Positions 43,848 through 52,514 of a stretch of DNA of 64,000 nucleotides are shown piece by piece. The stretch comes from Clostridium cibarium (GTDB taxonomy: Bacteria > Bacillota > Clostridia > Clostridiales > Clostridiaceae). The notes below the pieces were generated by a model that was not told where the DNA came from, ran no database searches, and saw only the letters and a list, made by a program, of their open reading frames with translations. The translations under genes were made by a program, and so were the position numbers. The stretch covers positions 203,868 through 267,867 of the forward strand of contig NZ_JACSRA010000001.1 of the NCBI RefSeq assembly GCF_014836335.1. The letters run 5' to 3'. The first letter of the stretch is position 1. Each line of letters starts with the position of its first letter.

Positions 43848-44807
43848 TTAAAATTTAAAAACATCCTGTTTTATCTTTTTAAATATAGGAGGTAATGATT
43901 CCGCAATAGTTTTATTCTTTAAGTAGTTTAATTTACCGCCTACTTCTCTAAATATAAGCTTATACGCATAAAGGTATTGATAATCTAATCCAAATTTATT
44001 TCTAAAAGATGAATTTAATTTATTATCTCCATATTTTGTATCACCAATAAGTGGATTTCCTAAGTGAGACAAATGAGCTCTTATCTGGTGGCTCCTTCCT
44101 GTAATTAAATGTATTTCTAAGAAAGATATAAGCCCATTACTTTGAATATTCTTAACTTCCATAGCAATTTCTTTTGAATTTGGAACCTTCTTTTCAAATA
44201 TTCTAGAAATATTTGATTCTTCATTTTTTAATATGTATCCTTTATATAATCCATCTTTTACTCTACCTTTAACCAAGGTATTATAATATTTTTCAACTTC
44301 TCCTTCTCTAATTGCTTCATTTAAAACTCTTAAAGCTTCGAAATTTTTCCCAAAAATAACTATACCTGACGTATTTCTATCAAGCCTATTGCATGGTGCT
44401 GGAGTAAAAGTTATCTCATTTTCAGGAACATAATCTCCCTTAGCATTTAAATATGAAAGAACATAATCTGTTAGTGTTGCTTCTTTTTTACTACTATCTG
44501 GATGAACTAATACTCCTGGCCACTTTTCTACTATAAGTAAATTATCGTCTTCATATGTAATCTTTAATCCACTTGAGTCAACCTTAATAAAGTTTTCCTT
44601 AGTTTCCTTCTTTGTTTTTATATATCGTATTTCTACTACATCATTTTCTTGTAGTGAATATTTTTCTTTTTCTTTTTTACCATTAACTCTTACATCACCT
44701 TTTCTTAAGGCTTTAAATATTGCACTTAATGGCACATCCTTAAGAAGCTTTCTTAGAAATTTATCTAATCTTTGTCCTGCTTCATTTGATCCTATTTCTA
44801 TTTTCAA
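43848..44807 (-). CDS. RluA-family rRNA pseudouridine synthase
   Basis: 319 aa, TTG start at 44807. An N-terminal S4 RNA-binding domain (about 1-70: QRLDKFLRKLLKDVP, RKGDVRVNGKKEKEKY) is followed by a pseudouridine synthase domain. The catalytic Asp is in PCNRLDRNTSGIVIFGK; VLVHPDSS, GEVEKYYNTLV, HLITGRSHQIRAHLSHLGNP and IGDTKYGD follow. It converts uridines to pseudouridine in 23S rRNA (RluC/D type). The exact sites cannot be told. Confidence 0.94.
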   Translation of the reverse strand: MKIEIGSNEAGQRLDKFLRKLLKDVPLSAIFKALRKGDVRVNGKKEKEKYSLQENDVVEIRYIKTKKETKENFIKVDSSGLKITYEDDNLLIVEKWPGVLVHPDSSKKEATLTDYVLSYLNAKGDYVPENEITFTPAPCNRLDRNTSGIVIFGKNFEALRVLNEAIREGEVEKYYNTLVKGRVKDGLYKGYILKNEESNISRIFEKKVPNSKEIAMEVKNIQSNGLISFLEIHLITGRSHQIRAHLSHLGNPLIGDTKYGDNKLNSSFRNKFGLDYQYLYAYKLIFREVGGKLNYLKNKTIAESLPPIFKKIKQDVFKF

Positions 44808-44873
44808 AGTATAATCAACTCCTAGTCTTATCCTTCTGTTTATAAATCCTCATTATATTAGAGTAATATTAAA

Positions 44874-46061
44874 TCACATTGTTGTCAAATATTTGTACGC
44901 AATGTCACATTGAAGTGCTACACCTAAGGATAATGCATCTTCATCTATGTCAAAAAGACTGCTATGAGCTGGTTTGTCTGTCTTTTTAACAACATTTTTA
45001 GTTCCTAAAAAATAAAAGGCTGCTGGTCTTTCATTTGCAAAATAAGCAAAGCTTTCAACTCCCATACTTGGATTTTTTTGCTCTACTAAATTGTCTTCAC
45101 CTAAAATATCCTTAGCTGCCTTTCTTACTCTATCTAATACTTTTTCATCATTATATAAACATGGATAGCTTTCTTCTATCATTATTTCTGCATGAGCTCT
45201 AAAACCCTTGCATACATTATCTATTAACTCTTTAAATCTTTTAACCATATACTCTCTATCTTCTTTTGTAAGAGTTCTAATAATTCCAGTCATAACTACC
45301 TCTTCTGGAATTACATTTTGAGCACTTCCTCCATGAATACTTCCAACAGTTATTACTGATGGGTTTAATGGAGATATTTCTCTACTTACTAAAGTTTGAA
45401 GATTTAATATTATTGTCGATGCTATAACTATTGGATCTACTGTAATATGTGGCGAAGCTCCATGTCCGCCACTTCCAATTATATTTACTATAAATGGATT
45501 AGATGCTGCATGAACTACTCCATTTTTCACTCTTATTTTTCCACAATCTAAATCCTCTGTAACATGCAGCCCTACTAAACAATCAACATTAGGGTTATCC
45601 AAAACACCTTCTTTAATCATAATAGGTGCGCCTCCTGTAGTTTCCTCTGCAGGTTCAAATAAAAGTTTTACATTTCCTGAGAACTTCTTTTTGTATTTAT
45701 TTAAAATCTTTGCTGCCCCAAGTAATATCGTTGTATGTGCATCATGTCCACAAGCATGCATTTTTCCTGAAACCTTAGAACTATAGACTACTCCCTTTTT
45801 ATCTTGAATTGGCAATGCATCCATATCAGCTCTAAGTGCTATAGTTTTATTATTATCTCCAACCTTCTCACCTTCTATAACTGCACAAACTCCAGTACCT
45901 GCAACCGATATAAAAGGAATCTTTTCATTAGATAAAAACTTCTTTATCATCTTAGAAGTTCTCTCTTCTTCAAACCCTAACTCAGGATGCATATGAATAT
46001 CTCTTCTAATAGTAACAAGTTCGTCTTTGATATTATTTGCTTCATTTAAAAAATTAATCAA
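44874..46061 (-). CDS. M20 family amidohydrolase (N-acyl-amino-acid hydrolase)
   Basis: 395 aa, TTG start at 46061 with a strong TTAGGAGG site. The M20D layout is clear: RRDIHMHPELGFEEERTS, ALRADMDALPIQD, MHACGHDAHTTILLGAAK, LLFEPAEETTGGAPIMI, VGLHVTEDLDCG, a dimerisation domain with GGHGASPHITVDPI and C-terminal MGVESFAYFANERP. Metal ligands are in CGHDAH, PAEE and a late PAHSSLFD. Substrates of this group are N-acetyl or aromatic N-acyl amino acids or indole-amino-acid conjugates. It is cytosolic. Confidence 0.93.
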   Translation of the reverse strand: MINFLNEANNIKDELVTIRRDIHMHPELGFEEERTSKMIKKFLSNEKIPFISVAGTGVCAVIEGEKVGDNNKTIALRADMDALPIQDKKGVVYSSKVSGKMHACGHDAHTTILLGAAKILNKYKKKFSGNVKLLFEPAEETTGGAPIMIKEGVLDNPNVDCLVGLHVTEDLDCGKIRVKNGVVHAASNPFIVNIIGSGGHGASPHITVDPIVIASTIILNLQTLVSREISPLNPSVITVGSIHGGSAQNVIPEEVVMTGIIRTLTKEDREYMVKRFKELIDNVCKGFRAHAEIMIEESYPCLYNDEKVLDRVRKAAKDILGEDNLVEQKNPSMGVESFAYFANERPAAFYFLGTKNVVKKTDKPAHSSLFDIDEDALSLGVALQCDIAYKYLTTM

Positions 46062-46086
46062 ATAACTTGCCTCCTAATTATATAAA

Positions 46087-48096
46087 TTATTCCCAAAATA
46101 TTTCTACTTCGTCACCTTCAACTAGTACATCTGTGTATCCTGCTTGTTTTCCATTTAAAAGTAAATTAATATTTCCTTTAGGTATTGTTAAGTCAAAATT
46201 AATATGAGTAAATACATCTACAAATATATATGACTCTTTTCCACTCAATTTTACTTCTTCTTTATTAACAATCACGCTAATAGGATTCTTTTCCTTTGTT
46301 TCTTTAGGTACTTTAAATTCATAAATAACTTCCGATTCAGTAGCAACCTCCTCTTCTTTATCTTCATACTTAGTATATAGTTTATTTCCTTCTTCTAGTA
46401 TAAAATCTTCATTTAATTCTTCATCATTTATATATAGTTTAATTTTATTTTTTAACACATACTTTTTAAAATCCTCTAATTTGTTAGGCAAAAACACCTT
46501 AACCTCATCTTCATTTTTTATAATTTCAGAGATATCTTTTCTTTCACCGTTTATTAGACATACAGGCTCTAAATTTACTATTTTATCATCAATAAAAATA
46601 GATATAGAATTTATATTGCTAATAAATTCACTTACCTTAGCCTCTGCATCTTTTCCATTTTGAGCATAAACTACACAAATATCATCACCTGCATTGATTT
46701 CACTTTCTATATCTGCAATCTTATTATTTATTTTAATAACTGCATTTACACCCATACCTCCGAAAGCTAATCTCTTCTTTCCATTGACAACAAATCTTAC
46801 ATTTTTCCCAGTTTTACCTATTAATAAGGAAGGATTAACACCAGCTTGCAAAAGTACATCCATAACTGTATGTTTATGAGAATTAAATAAACTTACTGGT
46901 TCTCCATTTAAACTTACATCAATAAAATCATTTCCAAGACTTCTTATAGCACTTAACGCTATCCCAAGAACTGTAACACCTGCTGATCCCAATCCATTAT
47001 CAGCTACGCATTCTGGCACAGCATTCCTATCCTTTATAGCTATTCTTTGGGTAGGAATATTTAACTTCTCTGCAATTCCTTCTAAAAGACCTGGAGTATG
47101 AGCTCCTCCCCCAACTAAAAATACCGCAGATGGCGACTTTTCTCCATTAGTCTCTAATATTTTACTTGATATAGCTTCTGCTAACTTGTTTACAACTGGG
47201 TTAATAAGCTTCATAACGCTTTCTGAAAGAATTGTATTTTCTAGACCTAATACATCAATATATGAAACTTCTTTTTCTACAGCAATCTTTCTCTTTATTC
47301 CCTCAGCAGTATTAAAATCAACTAAATATTCTTGAGCTATTACTTCTGTAACTTCATCACCTGCCATTGGAACCATAGCATATGAACTTATAGTTTCCTT
47401 TGAACTTATAGCTATATCTGAAGTTCCTGCACCTATATCAACTAAAGCTATATTTAATAACCTTAAGTTTTTAGGTACCGCTGCTTCTATAGCTGCAATT
47501 GGTTCTAACGTTAGGTTCATAACTCTTAGTCCAACTTTATTCATTACAGTATATAATGAATCTATTACTGATCTTGGTAAAAATGTAGCTATAACGTCTA
47601 CGCCTGCTTCTTCTCCCTTATGTCCTAAAAGGTTTGATATTACATATGAGTTTAAATAATACTCCTTTATAGAATATCCCACACAATAAAGTTTTCCAGC
47701 TGTATTTTTATTCACTTCACTTTCAGCTTCTTTTACTGCACTAAGTTCAATTGTTCTAACTATATCTTTATCTATTTCTTCATTTTCATTTAATTCAAGA
47801 TTTGCTTTAGCTTCACAAGTCCTTAAAAACCTACCTGCAGCCGCTATTGAAACTTCTTCTAATTTTATCTCTAACTCTTTTTCTAGTTTCTTCTTAATAT
47901 TATCAACAACTTGAGCTACTAGGTTTATATCATGAATTTGACCATCAACCATTGCTCTTTCTTCGTGTTCTTGATATTTTTCACATATTACTTCGAATTT
48001 TTTATCTCTTACAACGCCTACCGTTCCAATAATAGAACGTGTTCCTATATCTAATGAAAATATAATATCTCTTGGATTAAAAGTAGTCCTTTCCAT
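46087..48096 (-). CDS. FtsA-like actin-fold protein with extra C-terminal domains
   Basis: 669 aa; the ATG at 48096 is used, nine bases after AGAGGA. The first 360 residues or so are an actin-like ATPase: SLDIGTRSIIGTVGVV, an SHS2-like segment (EVSIAAAGRFLRTCEAKANLE), ALVDIGAGTSDIAI, SYAMVPMAGDEVTEVIAQEY, LVGGGAHTPGLLEGIAEKL. The rest (about 400-669) has no FtsA counterpart: it is a string of small domains resembling beta-grasp or SLBB-like modules (VMDVLLQAGVNPSLL, VFLPNKLEDF, DVLVEGDEVEIFWE). FtsA tethers FtsZ to the membrane, but no amphipathic C-terminal helix is seen. This clostridial version may act in division or in pilus- or spore-related assembly. No ftsZ is next to it. Confidence 0.88.
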   Translation of the reverse strand: MERTTFNPRDIIFSLDIGTRSIIGTVGVVRDKKFEVICEKYQEHEERAMVDGQIHDINLVAQVVDNIKKKLEKELEIKLEEVSIAAAGRFLRTCEAKANLELNENEEIDKDIVRTIELSAVKEAESEVNKNTAGKLYCVGYSIKEYYLNSYVISNLLGHKGEEAGVDVIATFLPRSVIDSLYTVMNKVGLRVMNLTLEPIAAIEAAVPKNLRLLNIALVDIGAGTSDIAISSKETISSYAMVPMAGDEVTEVIAQEYLVDFNTAEGIKRKIAVEKEVSYIDVLGLENTILSESVMKLINPVVNKLAEAISSKILETNGEKSPSAVFLVGGGAHTPGLLEGIAEKLNIPTQRIAIKDRNAVPECVADNGLGSAGVTVLGIALSAIRSLGNDFIDVSLNGEPVSLFNSHKHTVMDVLLQAGVNPSLLIGKTGKNVRFVVNGKKRLAFGGMGVNAVIKINNKIADIESEINAGDDICVVYAQNGKDAEAKVSEFISNINSISIFIDDKIVNLEPVCLINGERKDISEIIKNEDEVKVFLPNKLEDFKKYVLKNKIKLYINDEELNEDFILEEGNKLYTKYEDKEEEVATESEVIYEFKVPKETKEKNPISVIVNKEEVKLSGKESYIFVDVFTHINFDLTIPKGNINLLLNGKQAGYTDVLVEGDEVEIFWE

Positions 48097-48295
48097 ATCT
48101 AACCATCCTCTACAAATTCTGATAGACACCTATATTATCATAATATAAGTCTAATTTAAATTATATATTATTAACAATTAACATTCAACGAAAATACAAA
48201 TCACCATATACTGATTACCTCACCATTTACCAATACACTACAAATCAATTTACTTTTACATTTCTCTATTAATTGTGAGTTAGATAAACAAAAAA

Positions 48296-48325
48296 TCTCC
48301 ACAATGTATTTCTACACCATGGAGA
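48296..48325 (-). terminator. Terminator of the ABC exporter operon
   Basis: Minus-strand TCTCCA/TGGAGA stem enclosing a further partly paired ATGG/CATT region, followed by TTTTTTG. It lies 47 nt past the last ABC gene. Confidence 0.7.
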
Positions 48326-48372
48326 ATTTCATTAATCATAGCAAACTGCCAAAGTTATACCTTACCCACTTA

Positions 48373-50160
48373 TTAAGCTCCCTCATTTAAAAATTCATAC
48401 TGAGCTGAATATAATCCATAATAAGCTTTTCTCTTAGTAATAAGCTCATCGTGATTTCCTGATTCAATGATTCTTCCACCTTCAACCACCATAATCTTAT
48501 CACAATCCCTTATAGTAGAGAGTCTATGTGCTATAACAAAAGAAGTTCTGCCTTGAAGCAATTTTTCTATTCCTCTTTGAACCAATCTTTCTGTCTGTGT
48601 GTCTATATTAGACGTTGCCTCATCTAATATAAGTATCCTAGGATTAGCTAAAAGAGCCCTTGCAAAAGATACTAATTGTCTTTGACCAAGAGATAATCTT
48701 GATCCTCTTTCATTAACTTCTGTATCATATCCTTTTTCAAGTTTTATAATAAATTCATGTGCATCAACAGCCTTTGCAGCTGCAATTACCTCTTCATCAG
48801 TAGCATCTAATCTACCATATCTTATATTCTCCATTATAGTTGTGGAAAATAAGAATGTATCTTGAAGCATTATTCCCATTTGATTTCTAAAGGATTCTAG
48901 TTTTACTTTTCTAATATCCTTGCCATCCACTAATATTTCTCCACTAGTAACATCATAAAATCTACTTAATAATGAAACTATAGTTGATTTTCCTGCTCCC
49001 GTAGCTCCTACTAAAGCTACTCTTTCTCCTGGTTCAACATTAAAATTAACATCTCTTAATACATCAGCACCTTCTTCATAGGCAAAACCAACATTTTTAA
49101 ATTCAACTTTCCCATTAATTTTGTCCATTTTCTCTGCATCTTCAGCATCTTTTATATCAGGTTTTACATCTAAAATATCAAAGATTCTATCAGCCGCTGA
49201 TAGATTTGTTACTAAAGTATTATAAAAGCTTGAAAGGTTCATTATAGGTCTCCAGAACATTCCTGCATACATGGAAAATGCAATTAAAGTACCTATAGCT
49301 ATCTCTCCACTAATGACTAACTTATATCCAACTGAAAATACTATTACAGTTGCTATTCCAGCTGACAATTCTACTAAAGGCCAAAACATATCATTTAACC
49401 TTACTGCAGAATTCCAAGATTTTTTTAGGTTTTTAACAAAATGTTTAAATTCATCATTTGTATCTTTTTCCTTAGCAAAAGATTGAACAACTTTAACTCC
49501 TGAAAATTCCTCATGAGTAAAAGCATTTAGATTTGATCTTTTCTTTCTGTATATTTCCCATCTTCTTCTCGAAAAAATTTCAATGCAAAACATAGCTATT
49601 GCAAGTATAGGAAGAAGCGCAATACAAACTAATGCAAGTTTAACATTAAGCATTAACATAGCGATTGAAAGTAATGCTAAATTTAATAGTTGTGGTATTA
49701 ATAGTTGAATACTTTGGTTAAATAAATTCTTTAATGCATTAACATCTCCAACCACCCTCGCTAATATCTTTCCTACAGGTCTACTATCAAAAAAATCAAA
49801 GGAAAGATCTTGAATATGTGTATATAGTTCACGCCTTATATTTAAAAGTATATTATTGTTGATTGAATAAATCTTTTTCCATCTAATAATAGATACTGCC
49901 CATGCAACTAAATTTAAAACCAATAAAACTCCACCTATTTCCAAAAGCCCCATTACATCATGGTTTGCAACCTTATCATCTATTGCTATTTCTAAAAGAT
50001 AAGGGTTTAAAACACTACAAAGCATTACAAAAAGCATAAGACCTATTACTATAGCAGATTCTTTCTTATATGGTTTTAAATAAACTGATAATCTTAATAT
50101 AAGTTCTTTTTTACTTCTTCTAGTTGTATTCTCATCTTTTCTTATAGTATTTCGAGCCAT
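48373..50160 (-). CDS. Heterodimeric ABC exporter, second subunit
   Basis: A 595-aa half-transporter with six membrane helices in the N-terminal 320 residues. The ATPase domain has GATGAGKSTIVSLL, QDTFLFSTTIMENIRYG, signature RLSLGQRQ (modified from LSGGQ), and ILILDEATSNIDTQ. The Walker B Glu is present, but the modified LSLGQ signature suggests the asymmetric sites usual in heterodimeric exporters. The start codon overlaps the upstream stop by one base (TAATG). With its partner it should export drugs, peptides or lipids; the pair resembles Bacillus YheH/BmrD. Confidence 0.93.
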   Translation of the reverse strand: MARNTIRKDENTTRRSKKELILRLSVYLKPYKKESAIVIGLMLFVMLCSVLNPYLLEIAIDDKVANHDVMGLLEIGGVLLVLNLVAWAVSIIRWKKIYSINNNILLNIRRELYTHIQDLSFDFFDSRPVGKILARVVGDVNALKNLFNQSIQLLIPQLLNLALLSIAMLMLNVKLALVCIALLPILAIAMFCIEIFSRRRWEIYRKKRSNLNAFTHEEFSGVKVVQSFAKEKDTNDEFKHFVKNLKKSWNSAVRLNDMFWPLVELSAGIATVIVFSVGYKLVISGEIAIGTLIAFSMYAGMFWRPIMNLSSFYNTLVTNLSAADRIFDILDVKPDIKDAEDAEKMDKINGKVEFKNVGFAYEEGADVLRDVNFNVEPGERVALVGATGAGKSTIVSLLSRFYDVTSGEILVDGKDIRKVKLESFRNQMGIMLQDTFLFSTTIMENIRYGRLDATDEEVIAAAKAVDAHEFIIKLEKGYDTEVNERGSRLSLGQRQLVSFARALLANPRILILDEATSNIDTQTERLVQRGIEKLLQGRTSFVIAHRLSTIRDCDKIMVVEGGRIIESGNHDELITKRKAYYGLYSAQYEFLNEGA

Positions 50161-51896
50161 TATATCACCTCTTTCTCTAGAGAATCAAAGTCTTTAAATT
50201 GCTCAGAATAGATATCATAATAAGCTCCTCTTTTCTTAAGCAACTCATCATGGTTTCCTAGTTCTTTTATTTCACCATTTTCAAAGTAGATAATTATATC
50301 TGCATTTTTAACTGCTGAAATTCTATGAGCTATAATAAATGTTGTAGCAGATTTTTTTCTATTATTTAAATTCGCTAATAATTCATGTTCCGTTTCCATA
50401 TCAAGCGCTGAAGTCGCATCATCTAATACTAATATTGGTGCATGTCTAAGTAAAGCTCTAGCAATTGATAATCTCTGTTTTTGCCCTCCTGAAAGCCCTA
50501 ATCCTCTTTCTCCTATTTCTGTATCAAATCCCTCATCTAATGAATCAATAAATTCAAGACAACAAGCTGTTCTACAAGCATTAACTACTTCATCGTAATC
50601 TGCTCTTCCATTACTAAATTTTATATTGCTCATGATAGTATCTGAAAACAAGAATGTATCTTGAGGTACTATACTCATATTTTTTCTTAGTTTATTTAAA
50701 TCATAATCCTTAACATTAACTCCATCTACAAGCACTTCACCATTTGAAACATCATAATGTCTTCCTATCAAACTAAGAAGAGAAGATTTCCCTGATCCTG
50801 TAGCTCCCATAACAGCCACTGTACTACCTGCTGGTATTTTCAAGTTTATATTCTTTAGCACTTCTTCATCTTTATACCTAAAATTAACATTTCTAAATTC
50901 AATATCTCCATTAACTTCTTCTGGAGAATATCCATCTTCCTTACTTTTAACTTCAGTTTCTCTATCCATAATGTTAAAAATCTTTTTAGCTGAAGCCGCT
51001 GTCCTTGAAATAAGATTGATTAAATCTCCAAGCATTCTCATAGGCCATATTAAATTCCATATATAACTACTAAATGCCATTAACACACCTAATGTAACTT
51101 CCTCGTCTAATACAAAATATCCACCTAAAACTATCATTACCACTAAAGAAATATTCGTTAAAAATTCAATTGGTGGAAAGTATCTTCCTATAATATCAGC
51201 TTGTTCCATATTTAAATCATAATAGTCATTATTCAATTTCATAAACTTTTTGATTTCATACTTTTCTCTTGTAAATGCCTTTACTAATCTAACTCCAGAA
51301 ATATTCTCTTGAGCTGATGTATTTATCTCTGCTGTTTTATCACTTATCTTTTCATAACTTTTACCAAACTTATTTTCAAGTTTCATACCTATAAAACCAA
51401 TTGGAATCATAATTACGACACAAGCCAATGCAAGCTTCCAATTAAGATAGAATAAAATTGCTGTTGAAAGTACAAAATATAATATATTTTCTACAAATAA
51501 TCTTAGTCCAAACCCTATAGTTTCCCATATTGTTTCTGCATCCTCACCAATCCTTGACATTAACTCTCCAGTATTCATATCATCAAAATACTTAAATTCT
51601 AATGATTGTATATGATTAAATAGATCGTCTTTTACTTCCTCATGTACTTCACTACTTGTAATATCATAAAGATATTCTTTAATATATCCAAGAATCGCCT
51701 TAAATATTGTTATTCCAAGCAGCATTAAGATGATAGGTATGACTACAGAAGTATCTCCTCCAGTAATCCCCCTGTCTAAAAATTCTTTTTGAAGAAAAGG
51801 CACACATAAATCTAAACCTATAACTCCTAACATTGCAAAACTACCTATTACTACCCATGTTTTGTACTTTGAAATATACCTTAATATTCTCTTCAT
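50160..51896 (-). CDS. Heterodimeric ABC exporter, first subunit
   Basis: A 578-aa half-transporter: six helices, then an ATPase domain with GATGSGKSSLLSLIGRHYD, PQDTFLFSDTIMSNIKFS, canonical signature GLGLSGGQKQ and ILVLDDATSALDMET. The Walker B is followed by Asp instead of Glu (LDDATSALD), so its own composite catalytic site should be degenerate. The partner subunit (LILDEATS) supplies the complementary residues. This matched asymmetry is the hallmark of heterodimeric drug exporters such as BmrCD/LmrCD. A short leader ORF and two hairpins precede it. Confidence 0.94.
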   Translation of the reverse strand: MKRILRYISKYKTWVVIGSFAMLGVIGLDLCVPFLQKEFLDRGITGGDTSVVIPIILMLLGITIFKAILGYIKEYLYDITSSEVHEEVKDDLFNHIQSLEFKYFDDMNTGELMSRIGEDAETIWETIGFGLRLFVENILYFVLSTAILFYLNWKLALACVVIMIPIGFIGMKLENKFGKSYEKISDKTAEINTSAQENISGVRLVKAFTREKYEIKKFMKLNNDYYDLNMEQADIIGRYFPPIEFLTNISLVVMIVLGGYFVLDEEVTLGVLMAFSSYIWNLIWPMRMLGDLINLISRTAASAKKIFNIMDRETEVKSKEDGYSPEEVNGDIEFRNVNFRYKDEEVLKNINLKIPAGSTVAVMGATGSGKSSLLSLIGRHYDVSNGEVLVDGVNVKDYDLNKLRKNMSIVPQDTFLFSDTIMSNIKFSNGRADYDEVVNACRTACCLEFIDSLDEGFDTEIGERGLGLSGGQKQRLSIARALLRHAPILVLDDATSALDMETEHELLANLNNRKKSATTFIIAHRISAVKNADIIIYFENGEIKELGNHDELLKKRGAYYDIYSEQFKDFDSLEKEVI

Positions 51897-51938
51897 CTCG
51901 CCCCTCCTAATTGTTTATTTCCATAGCCCATAGAAAAA

Positions 51939-51962
51939 AGGCCATGGATATCCCATGACCTT
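51939..51962 (-). terminator. Attenuator hairpin before the ABC exporter genes
   Basis: Minus-strand stem AAGGTCATGGG/CCATGGCCTT (one bulge) followed immediately by TTTTTTC, about 40 nt upstream of the exporter start codon. It would stop transcripts before the operon unless opened. Confidence 0.75.
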
Positions 51963-52010
51963 AAAAATTACAATTAAAATCTATCTAAAATTGAAATTAA
52001 CATAATAAAA

Positions 52011-52038
52011 AAGGTCATAGGCAATAGCCCATAACCTT
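52011..52038 (-). terminator. Second hairpin in the ABC exporter leader
   Basis: Minus-strand stem AAGGTTATGGGC/GCCTATGACCTT, loop TATT, followed by TTTTTTATT. It lies about 30 nt after the leader ORF stop codon. Its sequence is closely related to the attenuator at 51939-51962. Confidence 0.75.
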
Positions 52039-52066
52039 GTAAATACAAAGCATAATTATAGCAAAG

Positions 52067-52177
52067 CTATTTTTCTCTTAACTTCACTATAGAGGTAGGG
52101 CTATTGAAAAATTGTACTAATCTTGAAACTGTAAATTGATTCATAAATCTCATTATTTGTTTGTCCATTAAAAACAT
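52067..52177 (-). CDS. 36-aa leader peptide of the ABC exporter operon
   Basis: Begins at ATG (52177) behind a very strong AAAGGAGGTAGG site and encodes MFLMDKQIMRFMNQFTVSRL followed by VQFFNSPTSIVKLREK. It is a basic peptide with four Met residues and hydrophobic stretches, too short to be an enzyme. It lies on the same strand as the two ABC exporter genes and is separated from them by two related hairpins with U-runs. This is the layout of ribosome-mediated attenuation, as described for the BmrB leader of Bacillus bmrCD. Stalling at the ORF would change which hairpin forms. The role is inference. Confidence 0.65.
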   Translation of the reverse strand: MFLMDKQIMRFMNQFTVSRLVQFFNSPTSIVKLREK

Positions 52178-52514
52178 AATCCTACCTCCTTTCGAATTTC
52201 TATAATCTATATTTTTATTTATTATTCGTTTTCTAGTATATTCCATTAAATATATCCTGTCAATACAAATATATATTTTTTAGTATATTTTACAAACATT
52301 AAAAAGCAACTTCAACCAACATTGATTCTTTGTTTTTTCACTTTTTTGTGGAAAACAAATAAAACTTCACCATAATATCTAGCATTAATCTTTATTTGTG
52401 TTATAATGTCTTTGTAATCAAAATTTTACATATAGAAAATATTCAAGAAACTGGGGTATATATTTTCTTGATAAACCATTACTAAAAAATACTATTAAGG
52501 GGTGTGTTTTTACA
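52178..52514 (+). other. Intergenic region upstream of the PL11 lyase genes
   Basis: 337 nt with no gene. A TATAAT box at 52402-52407 is the best -10 candidate for the lyase operon; no good -35 precedes it. In the untranslated leader TCAAGAAA (52443-52450) pairs with TTTCTTGA (52464-52471), a hairpin or operator about 45 nt before the start codon. The minus-strand promoter of the ABC exporter leader ORF must also be in this region. Confidence 0.5.
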
